This document shows, one piece after another, positions 8,174-16,077 of a stretch of DNA of 64,000 nucleotides. A model generated the notes under the pieces. It ran no database searches, was not told where the DNA came from, and was given only the letters and a program-made list of their open reading frames with translations. The translations under genes were made by a program, and so were the position numbers. The DNA is taken from the NCBI RefSeq assembly GCF_045062745.1, contig NZ_JBJGED010000005.1, positions 247,134 to 311,133 of the forward strand, read 5' to 3'. Origin of the DNA: Paenibacillus_AA sp045062745 (GTDB taxonomy: Bacteria; Bacillota; Bacilli; Paenibacillales; NBRC-103111). Numbering within the stretch: position 1 is the stretch's first letter; the number at the start of each line of letters is the position of its first letter.

Positions 8174-9373
8174 ATGGAACTAATCGTCCATATCGATGAA
8201 CCGTGGCAAAAAGAGGCTGTGGAAGCGATCGCTAACCGCTTCGAAACCCTTAACCCTGGGGTCGATGTAATTGTGCAAGTGCTTCCTAATGGTGAGATCC
8301 GAAATAGCCTCTACACCGGGGAATCCAATGCCGATCTTGTACAGTTGTTTAACGGCGACATTGTGGATTGCAGTAGGGATGGACTTTTGATTGATCTGAA
8401 TACATGGCTTGGACAGCATGATCAATTGGATCGTCTGTTCCACCCTACTATCATCGGCATGGTTCAACCTGAAGGACGAACTGCTGTGTTGCCTCTAAGT
8501 GCCACTATGAAAGGCATTTTCTATAACAAGCAATGGTTTGATAAGGCCGGGATTTCATATCCAGACGAAGATTGGACGTGGGACGATTTTCTGGATATAG
8601 CAGTAAGGCTGCAGCGTGCCAATGTATTGAACGGAGATGAAGGTTTTGCGGCCCGGATTTCGTTTCACCGAGAGTATATCGGCCTTCTACTTCTGATCGC
8701 TGGAACAGACTGGTTATCACCTTCTAAAACAAGGGCTTCCGGCTATACCAATAGTGCGCAAGCTGTACATGCCATAAAGTGGGCAGCTGATCTTGTGCGC
8801 AAACACCAAGTTGCACGGGCGACCCAAGAGTATTTTACTAATCGCGATTTGCTTCGAAACAAAGCCGGGATGATTCTTGATTACTTTGTCATGCTGCATG
8901 AAATCCAACCACAGTAAAAAGAGAATCTTGGCATTGCAGGATTCCCGCAATTCAACAAAGGACAAAGAGTAAACGAACCATGGGTTTGCGGGTTAGGCAT
9001 CTCATCCAAAACGGTTAACCCTGATTTAGCCTGGGCGCTCCTGAGAGAAATGACCTCTACTAGCAATGAGTTGACCCTGCTTGTAACTGAAGGGTCCATC
9101 GCTCCTCTTCGCTCGGTATATTCAGAGGTAGGGCATGATAATGATCCTTATCGCAATGCGGTGTTGATCGAACTCACAAAGAGCGCACAACTTCCAATCG
9201 CAGCAGGTACAGCTTTGTATAAATTATTGGATGATTATGTAAATCCTGCATTGGCACGTATTGTGTTTGAAGGTGCCGATGTCGAAGAGACCCTGAACGA
9301 ACTAGCTAGTGTATTGGACGGCAAACTTCAAGACTTATATGCACCTTTGTCAAACTCCCTCGGGACACCATAG
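8174..9373 (+). pseudogene. Solute-binding-protein-like gene split by an in-frame stop
   Basis: One continuous frame codes for about 398 residues of an ABC-transporter solute-binding fold: FETLNPGVDVIVQVLP, then GIFYNKQWFDKAGI and DWTWDDFLD. It is interrupted by TAA at 8915-8917 between HEIQPQ and KENLGIAGFPQF. The homology continues in the same frame to the stop at 9371-9373. There is also no signal peptide or lipobox, and an in-frame stop at 8159 precludes an upstream extension. The protein would therefore be cytoplasmic, or the 5' end has been lost. A single-base nonsense mutation in a decaying gene is most likely; two polypeptides or readthrough are less likely. It sits between VOC genes, not beside permeases. 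Confidence 0.7.
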
Positions 9374-9421
9374 CACAACGAAGATACGGTATTACAAAAA
9401 CTCAATAAAGGTTGCGATAAA

Positions 9422-9826
9422 ATGGGCGAACAGGCGGTAGTAGCAAGTATTTCTGGATCCTCTATTGTTTTACTGGTTTCGGATCTAACAAGTGCTTCTG
9501 AGTTTTATAAAAATCTTGGATTCAAATATGAGGAAATTGGTGGTCCGAAAGTTCGACATGTTCACGTTTCTAGAGGTAATATTACTTTTATTTTACACCC
9601 TGCTATTAATAAAGAGGATGTAAGACCCGCTTCTTCATTAACAGGCGGTCTGTACTTTGATGTTTATGCCTATACAGATGCCGTGGACCTCTTAGTTGAT
9701 GAATGTCGTGCTAAGGGTGTAGAAATAGTTGATGGTCCTCACTACTCCAAGCATTGGAGCGAATTCACAATTAAAGATGTCGATGGATACCGTATCACTT
9801 TTGGTGGTGGGGTGAGTAACACGTGA
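9422..9826 (+). CDS. VOC (glyoxalase-like) family protein
   Basis: This 134-residue VOC domain has IVLLVSDLTSASEFYKNLGF at the start and KDVDGYRITFGGG at the end. The fold is clear but metal-ligand positions are not conserved in an obvious way, so enzymatic activity is uncertain. The gene is A+T-rich. Its stop overlaps the GTG start of the next gene by 4 bases (GTGA), which suggests translational coupling. Confidence 0.85.
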   Translation: MGEQAVVASISGSSIVLLVSDLTSASEFYKNLGFKYEEIGGPKVRHVHVSRGNITFILHPAINKEDVRPASSLTGGLYFDVYAYTDAVDLLVDECRAKGVEIVDGPHYSKHWSEFTIKDVDGYRITFGGGVSNT

Positions 9827-10620
9827 AATCTCCTGGAGAATTGAAGGCATATGCCGGCCCGGAATACGTCGACTGTGTTTATTTGCCTGCCGCCGACGTA
9901 GAAGCAACCTGCGAATGGTATGCAAAACACTTCAATTTGCCGGCGACCCGAGGGGATGTCTTATTGCCGGGCAACCGTGCGATGTTTTTGCTGAATCCAA
10001 CCGAGCCGGGCCGCACATCCAATTTTCATACGACGGGAAGCCTTAATGAAATGTTTGCGCTTTGCTTCGAGACCAATCAGATCGAAGAGTTGTACGAAAA
10101 GTTGGTGAGGAGCGGGGTCCCTGTGGAATCGATGCAGGACGAAGGAGACGGTGGGCTTCAGTTCGTTTTTGTCGATCCCAACGGGAATAAGTTTCAAGTT
10201 CGGCAAAGTCCGGCTTCCGATACGCAACCGATGCAGGAAAACGTCCCTGCACTGCTAAGAATTTCCGGCATATCTGTACCAGTCACCGATTCAGAGGCAT
10301 CGACCGACTGGTATATCAGGCATCTCCACATGAAGCGAAGTGCAGCCGGCAAGCCGATGACCAATGACGGGGTACTCTTATCTATGGAGGTCATGCGCGA
10401 TTCCGGCACGACATCGAATTTCGCCACGACAGGATGGACCGAGGGCGGGGCGTATATGCCGTTGATGAACTTTAAGATTACCGGTCTTCGCATGCTCTTC
10501 GAAGAGCTGCGAGCGGATGGCGTCCGCACTACCGAGATCAACGACTTTGGCTTCGGGTGGGCATTCAAAATCTACGATCCGGACGGAAACATGATCGAAG
10601 TTTGGGAGCCAAAGCCGTAA
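9823..10620 (+). CDS. Protein with two tandem VOC domains
   Basis: This 265-residue protein contains two VOC domains: residues about 12-125 (CVYLPAADVEATCEWYAKHF to DPNGNKFQVRQ) and about 140-265 (ISVPVTDSEASTDWYIRHLH to DPDGNMIEVWEPKP). A two-domain chain can form one complete VOC active site within a single molecule. Both domains have Val/Tyr-x-Pro in the first strand instead of His. It starts at GTG and overlaps the preceding VOC gene by 4 bases, although it is clearly richer in G+C, which points to separate origins. Confidence 0.87.
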   Translation: MKSPGELKAYAGPEYVDCVYLPAADVEATCEWYAKHFNLPATRGDVLLPGNRAMFLLNPTEPGRTSNFHTTGSLNEMFALCFETNQIEELYEKLVRSGVPVESMQDEGDGGLQFVFVDPNGNKFQVRQSPASDTQPMQENVPALLRISGISVPVTDSEASTDWYIRHLHMKRSAAGKPMTNDGVLLSMEVMRDSGTTSNFATTGWTEGGAYMPLMNFKITGLRMLFEELRADGVRTTEINDFGFGWAFKIYDPDGNMIEVWEPKP

Positions 10621-10660
10621 ATTCAAAAATCCTAACAGTGGTATCCTAGAGGAATACGGA

Positions 10661-10714
10661 CCGTGCCTCCCGAATTGTATTCATAGGGCAAATCAAGGGG
10701 GAGGCACGGTTTTT
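10661..10714 (+). terminator. Hairpin with T-tract just before the sigma-VOC gene
   Basis: CCGTGCCTCCC (10661-10671) pairs with GGGAGGCACGG (10699-10709) and is followed by TTTTT, ending 7 bases before the ATG at 10721. It looks like a terminator of the tandem-VOC gene. Its 3' arm also contains GGGGGAGG, the only Shine-Dalgarno-like sequence near that start, so the same element may restrain the downstream gene. Confidence 0.6.
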
Positions 10715-10720
10715 CATTCT

Positions 10721-11650
10721 ATGCATGCACTAGTCAAGGCTGCTTCCCACGGGGATGTCGAAGCTTTCGCAGAGCTCGTTCGCTCGTATTCCAACTCAGT
10801 CTGTGCCGTCGCTTACGGAATTCTGAGAGACTATCATCTGGCCCAGGATGTCGCCCAGGAGACGTTTGTGAAAGCGTTCTCCAGCTTGCACACGCTGCAG
10901 GATCCGGACAAATTCGGCAGTTGGATTTATTCGATCGCCACCCGTCTAAGCATTGATTGGAAGAGGAAGCAGGATCGCCAAGCTCGATTGGGGCAAAAGC
11001 TACTTTCCGACCAGCCGTTGCATACAACGGAAGAGGGTTTTAAACAAAAGGAAATGCGTATGGATATATGGAGCGCCCTCGACCAGCTGGACAAGAAGAA
11101 CCGTGCCATCCTGCTGCTGTTCTATGTCTGCGAGAAACCGATGGCGGAAATCGGGAAGCTGCTCCATCTCTCCGTGAATGCCGTTGACAGCCGGCTTCGA
11201 AGAAACCGCAAGCTGATGCGGGATGAATTCCTGGCCGCGTGGGCCGATCAATTCGGGGCGGTCTCCTCGAGAGAAGCTATCGTGACCGAAGTCGTCAAGC
11301 GCATTATTAAGCAAGCCGGACAGTACTACATTCCCGTCACCAGTCGCAGCCGTTCTACGGAATGGTTCTCTGATCAATTTGGTCTCCCGATCGACACGAA
11401 CGGACATCTTAAGCTCCCGATGGGTCATACGCTGTTCCTTATCCAGGTCGAGCCGGATGTGATGGCCGCCTGGACCGATTCGGACTTACCCGTGTTAGTG
11501 TTTCATGTCGAAAATGCAGTGACCATATCCGAAGTGCTGAGCGAGCAGGGAGTACGTGTCGAGATGGATGAGTCCGGAGGTTTTCCCGGGTGTCAAGTAC
11601 ATTTCTTTGATCCGGACGGCAATAAGTTCGGGCTTTTCTCTGAAAAATAA
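10721..11650 (+). CDS. ECF sigma factor with a fused C-terminal VOC domain
   Basis: In this 309-residue protein, residues 1-165 are an ECF sigma factor: region 2 has DYHLAQDVAQETFVKAFSSL and region 4 has EKPMAEIGKLLHLSVNAVDS. After a linker, residues about 195-309 form a VOC domain (YYIPVTSRSRSTEWFSDQF to FDPDGNKFGLF). Fused C-terminal domains control other ECF groups, for example the SnoaL-like domain of ECF41; by analogy the VOC domain may sense a ligand. No anti-sigma gene is adjacent. The ATG lacks a well-spaced ribosome site, and the closest GGGGGAGG is 17 bases away inside a hairpin. The next VOC gene begins 76 bases downstream. Confidence 0.87.
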   Translation: MHALVKAASHGDVEAFAELVRSYSNSVCAVAYGILRDYHLAQDVAQETFVKAFSSLHTLQDPDKFGSWIYSIATRLSIDWKRKQDRQARLGQKLLSDQPLHTTEEGFKQKEMRMDIWSALDQLDKKNRAILLLFYVCEKPMAEIGKLLHLSVNAVDSRLRRNRKLMRDEFLAAWADQFGAVSSREAIVTEVVKRIIKQAGQYYIPVTSRSRSTEWFSDQFGLPIDTNGHLKLPMGHTLFLIQVEPDVMAAWTDSDLPVLVFHVENAVTISEVLSEQGVRVEMDESGGFPGCQVHFFDPDGNKFGLFSEK

Positions 11651-11726
11651 ATTTTTTAACGAGACGACGGTTTTCAAAATGATCGTTCGTCTATATAAGG
11701 AAGTCAATCCAAATAGGAGGTTCCTC

Positions 11727-12173
11727 ATGCAACCAATATCGTCCGAAACGGGCGCAACACGGAAACAAGCAACGAAACCGTTATTGAAAGGCGTACACTG
11801 CAACTACATTCCCGTAGCCGATACGGCTCGAGCCCGGGAATGGTATATGCGGGTGCTGGGGCTGCGAGCATTCAAGCCCGATGGCGGCATTATGATCATG
11901 GGAAGCGGTCAATGGCTATTTCTCATGGAGAGCAAAGACCGGCCCCACGCGAATTTCACTACCGATCATTGGGAGGGAGACAATTTCGAGATGTTCTCCC
12001 TGACGTTCGAGACCGAAGACATCATCACCCTGCATGAATCGCTCAGAGAACATGGAGCAAATGTAGAACCGATCAAAGATTACGGCGGTTGCAACCTGCA
12101 GTTCCGATTCAAGGACCCGGATGGCAACAAATTCAACGTATGGCAGCGCGAAGCGCCAAAAACACAGGAATAA
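11727..12173 (+). CDS. VOC (glyoxalase-like) family protein
   Basis: This 148-residue VOC domain shows CNYIPVADTARAREWYMRVL, MIMGSGQWLFLMES and DPDGNKFNVWQ. It is closely patterned on the VOC domain of the preceding sigma fusion, suggesting common ancestry. The ATG at 11727 is chosen because AGGAGG lies 7 bases upstream; the frame is open further up inside the sigma gene but has no ribosome site there. It probably shares a transcript with the sigma-VOC gene. Confidence 0.87.
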   Translation: MQPISSETGATRKQATKPLLKGVHCNYIPVADTARAREWYMRVLGLRAFKPDGGIMIMGSGQWLFLMESKDRPHANFTTDHWEGDNFEMFSLTFETEDIITLHESLREHGANVEPIKDYGGCNLQFRFKDPDGNKFNVWQREAPKTQE

Positions 12174-12219
12174 CAAAGTTGATTCTGGCTGGTAATATAT
12201 TCAAGTGGAGGGGACTTAG

Positions 12220-12696
12220 ATGAGTCAAAACCAAACGGAAGAAATTCAATTAGAAGACAAGCTGGAGGACATTACAGGAATTACATGCATTTACGTTCCA
12301 GTGCAAGATGTCTACGAATCGGTGCAATGGTATCGAACAAATTTAGGATGTCGACAACCTAAAGCACACGAGCCCGTCAAACCTGGATCGGGAATTGCGA
12401 TCTTGCGTTTTCCTGATCAAGAAGATAAGCTGCCTGGTGTGGGCTTAAGACAAACGGTTCCCGCAATGTTTCTGATCCAATCCAATGCAGAAGGCGGACG
12501 ATTAGGATTTACCGGCAATAATGGTGAACGTGTCCCTGTCGGCTGCTTCATTACACCACGCATTCAAGAGCTGTTCGATCGGTTTATAGAGAATGGAGTG
12601 CGGATCGCAAGCGAGATTCCCGAAAGCCGAGAATGCGGCCCAACTTTCAAATTTTATGATTTGGACGGCAACTTGTGGGAAGTCTGGCAGCCATAA
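12220..12696 (+). CDS. VOC (glyoxalase-like) family protein
   Basis: This 158-residue VOC domain contains CIYVPVQDVYESVQWYRTNL near the N-terminus and FYDLDGNLWEVWQP at the end. An acidic lead-in of about 20 residues (EEIQLEDKLEDITG) precedes the domain. The ribosome site GGAGGGGA is well placed. A terminator follows 15 bases after the stop and closes the sigma-VOC transcription unit. Confidence 0.87.
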   Translation: MSQNQTEEIQLEDKLEDITGITCIYVPVQDVYESVQWYRTNLGCRQPKAHEPVKPGSGIAILRFPDQEDKLPGVGLRQTVPAMFLIQSNAEGGRLGFTGNNGERVPVGCFITPRIQELFDRFIENGVRIASEIPESRECGPTFKFYDLDGNLWEVWQP

Positions 12697-12710
12697 ACAT
12701 AACGACTCAA

Positions 12711-12731
12711 CCCTCCGAATGGAGGGCTTTT
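12711..12731 (+). terminator. Rho-independent terminator
   Basis: CCCTCC (12711-12716) pairs with GGAGGG (12721-12726) around a GAAT loop and is followed by CTTTTA. Confidence 0.75.
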
Positions 12732-12809
12732 ATATCTAAGTGAAAATTGAAACATCCTGGTATGCTGACTAATTTATATAATCCAAAGAAATAATGGAGG
12801 AAAATCGAG

Positions 12810-13244
12810 ATGGCTATCCGTGTGAAAAAATTTTTGGTAGGCATTCCCGTTACTAAATCAGGTAGTAATACCGATGAATACGAAAAGGCCATTGAATGGT
12901 ATGTGAATGTATTGGGATTTCAACTCGTTTGGAAAATGGGAATTGCAAGCCTTATGCTCGAAAACGGACAAGAAATATTGCTTTTTGGTGAAGAGGACGA
13001 TGAAAACAGCCTTTGGTACACAGGTGATATTCAACAGAATCCGCATTACAGCATTCAATTTTCTACAGATAATATTGAGGAATTACGTACAGAATTAATT
13101 AAGAGCGGCGTAGCCGTAGGTGAAATTATTCCCAATGGAGGCGGAGGCGAACCCATAATGAGGTTCTGCGATCCGTATGGGAATAGGTTCTGGGCTATTG
13201 AAGATAAAAAAATAGATAGGGTAAAACAAGCCGCAAGCATATGA
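12810..13244 (+). CDS. VOC (glyoxalase-like) family protein
   Basis: This 144-residue VOC protein has FLVGIPVTKSGSNTDEYEKA with an unusual insertion before the first helix (AIEWYVNVLGF), then CDPYGNRFWAIED. It is A+T-rich, unlike the previous gene, and follows a terminator, so it is probably transcribed from its own promoter in 12733-12800 (TTGAAA at 12748 and TAATTT lie 17 bases apart). The ribosome site is GGAGG. A ligand cannot be inferred. Confidence 0.85.
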   Translation: MAIRVKKFLVGIPVTKSGSNTDEYEKAIEWYVNVLGFQLVWKMGIASLMLENGQEILLFGEEDDENSLWYTGDIQQNPHYSIQFSTDNIEELRTELIKSGVAVGEIIPNGGGGEPIMRFCDPYGNRFWAIEDKKIDRVKQAASI

Positions 13245-13274
13245 TTAGACAACATGTGTAACTGTAGGAGGAAA

Positions 13275-13313
13275 ATGAAACAACAAAGTATGGTGAGGTG
13301 GAATGGAAAATGA
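13275..13313 (+). CDS. Possible 12-codon leader ORF overlapping the aminotransferase start
   Basis: AGGAGG at 13266-13271 precedes an ATG at 13275 encoding MKQQSMVRWNGK. Its TGA (13311-13313) overlaps the ATG (13310) of the next gene as ATGA. The arrangement would couple translation of the aminotransferase to the short frame. It is too short for coding statistics, so the call rests on the ribosome site and overlap. Confidence 0.35.
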   Translation: MKQQSMVRWNGK

Positions 13314-14485
13314 ACTTTTCTTTTGATGAAATCATCGACATGAGCGAGACCGGCTCCATCAAATGGGGGATGATTGAGAAGTTTTTCGGGGAAAAGGGGT
13401 TGACTCCAATGTGGGTCGCCGACATGGACTTTCGTGGACCTGCTGCCGTTATCGAGGCGCTGAAACGCAGAGTGGAACTCGGAATTTTTGGATACACAGG
13501 ACGAACTGATTCTCTGGTTGAAGCGGTTGCCGGCTGGATGTACCGTCGCCACCACTGGAGGGTGAAGAAGGAGTGGATCTGCTACTCTCCTGGTGTGGTG
13601 AGCGCCTTGAATGCTTGCGTCCAGTCGTACACGGTGCCGGGAGACCGCGTCATCATTCAACCCCCCGTTTATCCCCCTTTCTTCGATACGGTGAGAGCGA
13701 ATGGACGGGAGTTGGTGTTGAATCCGCTCATACTCGCGAATGGAAGGTATGAAATGGATTTCGACGATTTACGGAAAAAAGCAAAAACAAGCCAGGCGAA
13801 AATGCTCATCCTTTGCAGCCCCCATAATCCGATCGGGCGAGTCTGGACCCAAGGCGAACTGGAGCAGCTCGCACAAATTTGCATCGAACATGATTTGATT
13901 ATCGTATCTGATGAAATTCATTCGGATCTCGTATTCAAACCATTTAAGCATATTCCGCTCACAATGGCCGATCCCCGGATTGAAAGCCGGACGATTGTGT
14001 GTATGGCGCCAAGTAAGACGTTTAACATGGCAGGGCTGGCATCGTCTTTCATTGTCATTCCCGATCCGCAGTTGCGGGAGACATTCAATGCCTTTATGGA
14101 GAAGGCGCATCTCACATTAATCAACCCCTTTTCTCTAACGGCCGCCGACGCAGCTTACAGGTACGGGGATGAATGGCTCGAACAGGTGCTCAATTACATC
14201 AAGGGGAATGTGGATTACTTAATCGAATTTGTCAATCAGCAAATTCCGCAGCTGTCGGTTATAAGGCCGGAGGGCACGTATCTTGCTTGGATCGATTGCC
14301 GCGCACTCGGATTCACACCTGATGCCCTCCAGAATTTCATGTGGAAGCAAGCGAAAGTGGCGCTTAATGCCGGCACTGGATTCGGTGAGGAAGGCGGGGG
14401 TTTCATGAGGATGAATTTAGCCGCGCCGCGCCCCGTATTGGAAGAAGCGTTGTCGAAGATAGAAAGCGCCATTCGAACCTTATAG
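13310..14485 (+). CDS. PLP-dependent aminotransferase / C-S lyase, PatB/MalY type
   Basis: This 391-residue fold-type I PLP enzyme has the PatB/MalY hallmarks PMWVADMDF near the N-terminus, SPGVVSALNACVQSY, SPHNPIGRVW, SDEIHSDLVF, and SKTFNMAGLASS carrying the PLP lysine (about residue 230). PatB-type proteins are cystathionine beta-lyases/cysteine desulfhydrases releasing thiol, pyruvate and ammonia; some have regulatory roles. I choose ATG 13310, which has AGGTGG about 8 bases upstream, over the GTG at 13298. A NUDIX gene follows. Confidence 0.88.
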   Translation: MNFSFDEIIDMSETGSIKWGMIEKFFGEKGLTPMWVADMDFRGPAAVIEALKRRVELGIFGYTGRTDSLVEAVAGWMYRRHHWRVKKEWICYSPGVVSALNACVQSYTVPGDRVIIQPPVYPPFFDTVRANGRELVLNPLILANGRYEMDFDDLRKKAKTSQAKMLILCSPHNPIGRVWTQGELEQLAQICIEHDLIIVSDEIHSDLVFKPFKHIPLTMADPRIESRTIVCMAPSKTFNMAGLASSFIVIPDPQLRETFNAFMEKAHLTLINPFSLTAADAAYRYGDEWLEQVLNYIKGNVDYLIEFVNQQIPQLSVIRPEGTYLAWIDCRALGFTPDALQNFMWKQAKVALNAGTGFGEEGGGFMRMNLAAPRPVLEEALSKIESAIRTL

Positions 14486-14525
14486 GAGTTAAGAAAAAAT
14501 TATCAAATGGAGAATTGGAGGATTC

Positions 14526-14945
14526 GTGGTGGCTCCAAAACATATTGTTTCTGCGGCAACAATAGTACTTAACGAGCGTAACGAAATATTATTAATAAAA
14601 GGTCCTAGGCGCGGTTGGGAAATGCCAGGCGGACAAGTTGAAGAAGGCGAATCGTTGAAAGATGCAGCGATCAGGGAGACAAAGGAAGAGAGCGGAATAG
14701 ATGTAGAGGTTACAAAATTTTGTGGTATTTTTCAAAATGTAAGTGCCAGTATTTGTAATACTTTATTCTTAGCAAGACCAGTCGGAGGAGAATTGACAAC
14801 GACCCCAGAGTCCTTAGAAGTAGGATATTTTCCAATAGAAGAAGCATTAAAGATGGTAAATTGGGGGAATTTCAAGCAGAGAATCGAGTATTGTTTAGAC
14901 GAAGAACTTCATCCTTTTTTTGTTGAATTTAGCCTTCCGCTATAA
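14526..14945 (+). CDS. NUDIX hydrolase
   Basis: This 139-residue protein has a complete NUDIX box, G-x5-E-x7-R-E-T-x-E-E-S-G-I, at about residues 36-58. Such enzymes hydrolyse nucleoside diphosphates linked to another moiety, with Mg bound by the box glutamates; the substrate is not predictable. The start is GTG behind GGAGG at 14516-14520. The gene is A+T-rich, probably co-transcribed with the aminotransferase 40 bases upstream, and followed by a large inverted repeat. Confidence 0.88.
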   Translation: MVAPKHIVSAATIVLNERNEILLIKGPRRGWEMPGGQVEEGESLKDAAIRETKEESGIDVEVTKFCGIFQNVSASICNTLFLARPVGGELTTTPESLEVGYFPIEEALKMVNWGNFKQRIEYCLDEELHPFFVEFSLPL

Positions 14946-14970
14946 GAAACAATAACTCCCAACCTTTATA

Positions 14971-15006
14971 CGAAGGCTGCCGACAAGCCATGCTCGGCAG
15001 CCTTCG
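14971..15006. repeat. 13-bp perfect inverted repeat
   Basis: CGAAGGCTGCCGA (14971-14983) and TCGGCAGCCTTCG (14994-15006) form a strong hairpin with a 10-base loop. No T-tract follows on either strand, so it is not a standard rho-independent terminator. It may stabilise the 3' end of the NUDIX transcript. Confidence 0.5.
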
Positions 15007-15068
15007 CTCACCTAACGGACAAAATAACTAACGATGAACATGTCTTGACGTTCGTTTGTGCGCACCGA

Positions 15069-15098
15069 GGATAGAAATACAAGGGCGTTGGCATCTAA
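15069..15098 (+). promoter_or_regulatory. Candidate ECF-type promoter shared with the 45.7 kb sigma operon
   Basis: GGATAGAAAT (15069-15078), a 10-base spacer, then TGGCATCTAA (15089-15098). The same two blocks with the same spacing occur at 45713-45742, upstream of a sigma-factor gene. Read as GGATAG (-35) and CATCTAA (-10), the spacer is 17 bases. The motif ends 31 bases before the VOC start codon. Confidence 0.5.
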
Positions 15099-15129
15099 TT
15101 AACGAATAGATGACAAGGAGTGTGGCGTT

Positions 15130-15582
15130 ATGGAGAACAAGTTCAAGTTTAGCCGGATCGGGTATGTCTATGTTCCGGCTACCCGTATTGATGAATCCAT
15201 TGAATGGTATACGCGCCATCTGGATTTCCGACTGATCGACAAGTTTCATGAACAGGGCTCGTACCTTGCGGTCCTGCATCATCCGCATCAGCACTCTATT
15301 GCGTTGCTGTTGGTCGAGACGGCAGAACACAAACCGCTGGCGATCGCACGTAACGGCACATCGTTTCCGATTATGGCCTTGAACTGTCCGGATATTGAAT
15401 TTACCCACCGCCGGCTTTCAGAGGACGGGATCAACCCCGAGCCGTTGATGAGTATAGGTGACGGTGGGGAGGCGAAATATTTCTTCTTCCGCGATCCGGA
15501 TGGAAATCTGCTCGAAGCGGCTTGGTCGATATGGGATCCGCAGGATGACTATAAGGAGGATTTTTTACGGAGCGGTGAATAA
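15130..15582 (+). CDS. VOC (glyoxalase-like) family protein
   Basis: This 150-residue VOC domain has GYVYVPATRIDESIEWYTRHL and FRDPDGNLLEAAW, followed by a short polar tail. The first strand again shows Tyr-Val-Pro in place of His. The start ATG follows AAGGAGTG. A bipartite motif identical to that upstream of the sigma gene at 45769 lies just before it, suggesting control by that sigma factor. Confidence 0.87.
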   Translation: MENKFKFSRIGYVYVPATRIDESIEWYTRHLDFRLIDKFHEQGSYLAVLHHPHQHSIALLLVETAEHKPLAIARNGTSFPIMALNCPDIEFTHRRLSEDGINPEPLMSIGDGGEAKYFFFRDPDGNLLEAAWSIWDPQDDYKEDFLRSGE

Positions 15583-15633
15583 CCGGGGAAGGCTGATGTG
15601 CAAATAGATTTTAAAAAAAGGAGAGTGTAGACT

Positions 15634-16077
15634 ATGTTGAACAAAAAAACGAACGGTGCAGATGTGATCGGTTACTGCTGCATGAGATTTCCGGTCACAA
15701 ATTTGAAAAAATCGGTGGATTTTTATTGCGAGGTGTTAGGCTATGAATTGATTTCAGCAGATTATTCGTTTGGTGAGGCACATGTTGCCTTGAAAAATGG
15801 AAACGGTCCGGGTATTTTTTTGATGGAGACCAAACCGGAGGATGTCACCCAATTGAAGTTTGTGTTTCCTCGTTCCTTCTTTATCACAAGCAGCACGGGG
15901 CACGTGACGATGGTTGAGCTATTAACGAATGATTTGCTTGCTTTACATGAGCGGATTAAACAAGCTGGAGCCCATATTGATAAAGAACCTGTGTTTACTA
16001 ATGAATTCGGTTATTTTACCTTTTATGATCCGGACGGGCACTATATTCGGGCGGTCGAAGAAAGAGTCGGATTATGA
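15634..16077 (+). CDS. VOC (glyoxalase-like) family protein
   Basis: This 147-residue VOC domain has CCMRFPVTNLKKSVDFYCEVLGYEL, a GPGIFLMETKP strand and FYDPDGHYIRAVEE. It is A+T-rich and has AAGGAGAG as ribosome site. It lies 51 bases after the previous VOC gene with no intervening terminator, so it is probably in the same transcript. Confidence 0.87.
   Translation: MLNKKTNGADVIGYCCMRFPVTNLKKSVDFYCEVLGYELISADYSFGEAHVALKNGNGPGIFLMETKPEDVTQLKFVFPRSFFITSSTGHVTMVELLTNDLLALHERIKQAGAHIDKEPVFTNEFGYFTFYDPDGHYIRAVEERVGL

Noticed and set aside
11556..11726. Longer N-terminus for the VOC protein at 11727
   Set aside because: The extension lies inside the sigma-VOC gene and after its stop, with no ribosome site. 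AGGAGG directly precedes 11727.
14971..15006. Rho-independent terminator
   Set aside because: The hairpin is perfect but no T-tract follows on either strand, so it is listed only as an inverted repeat.
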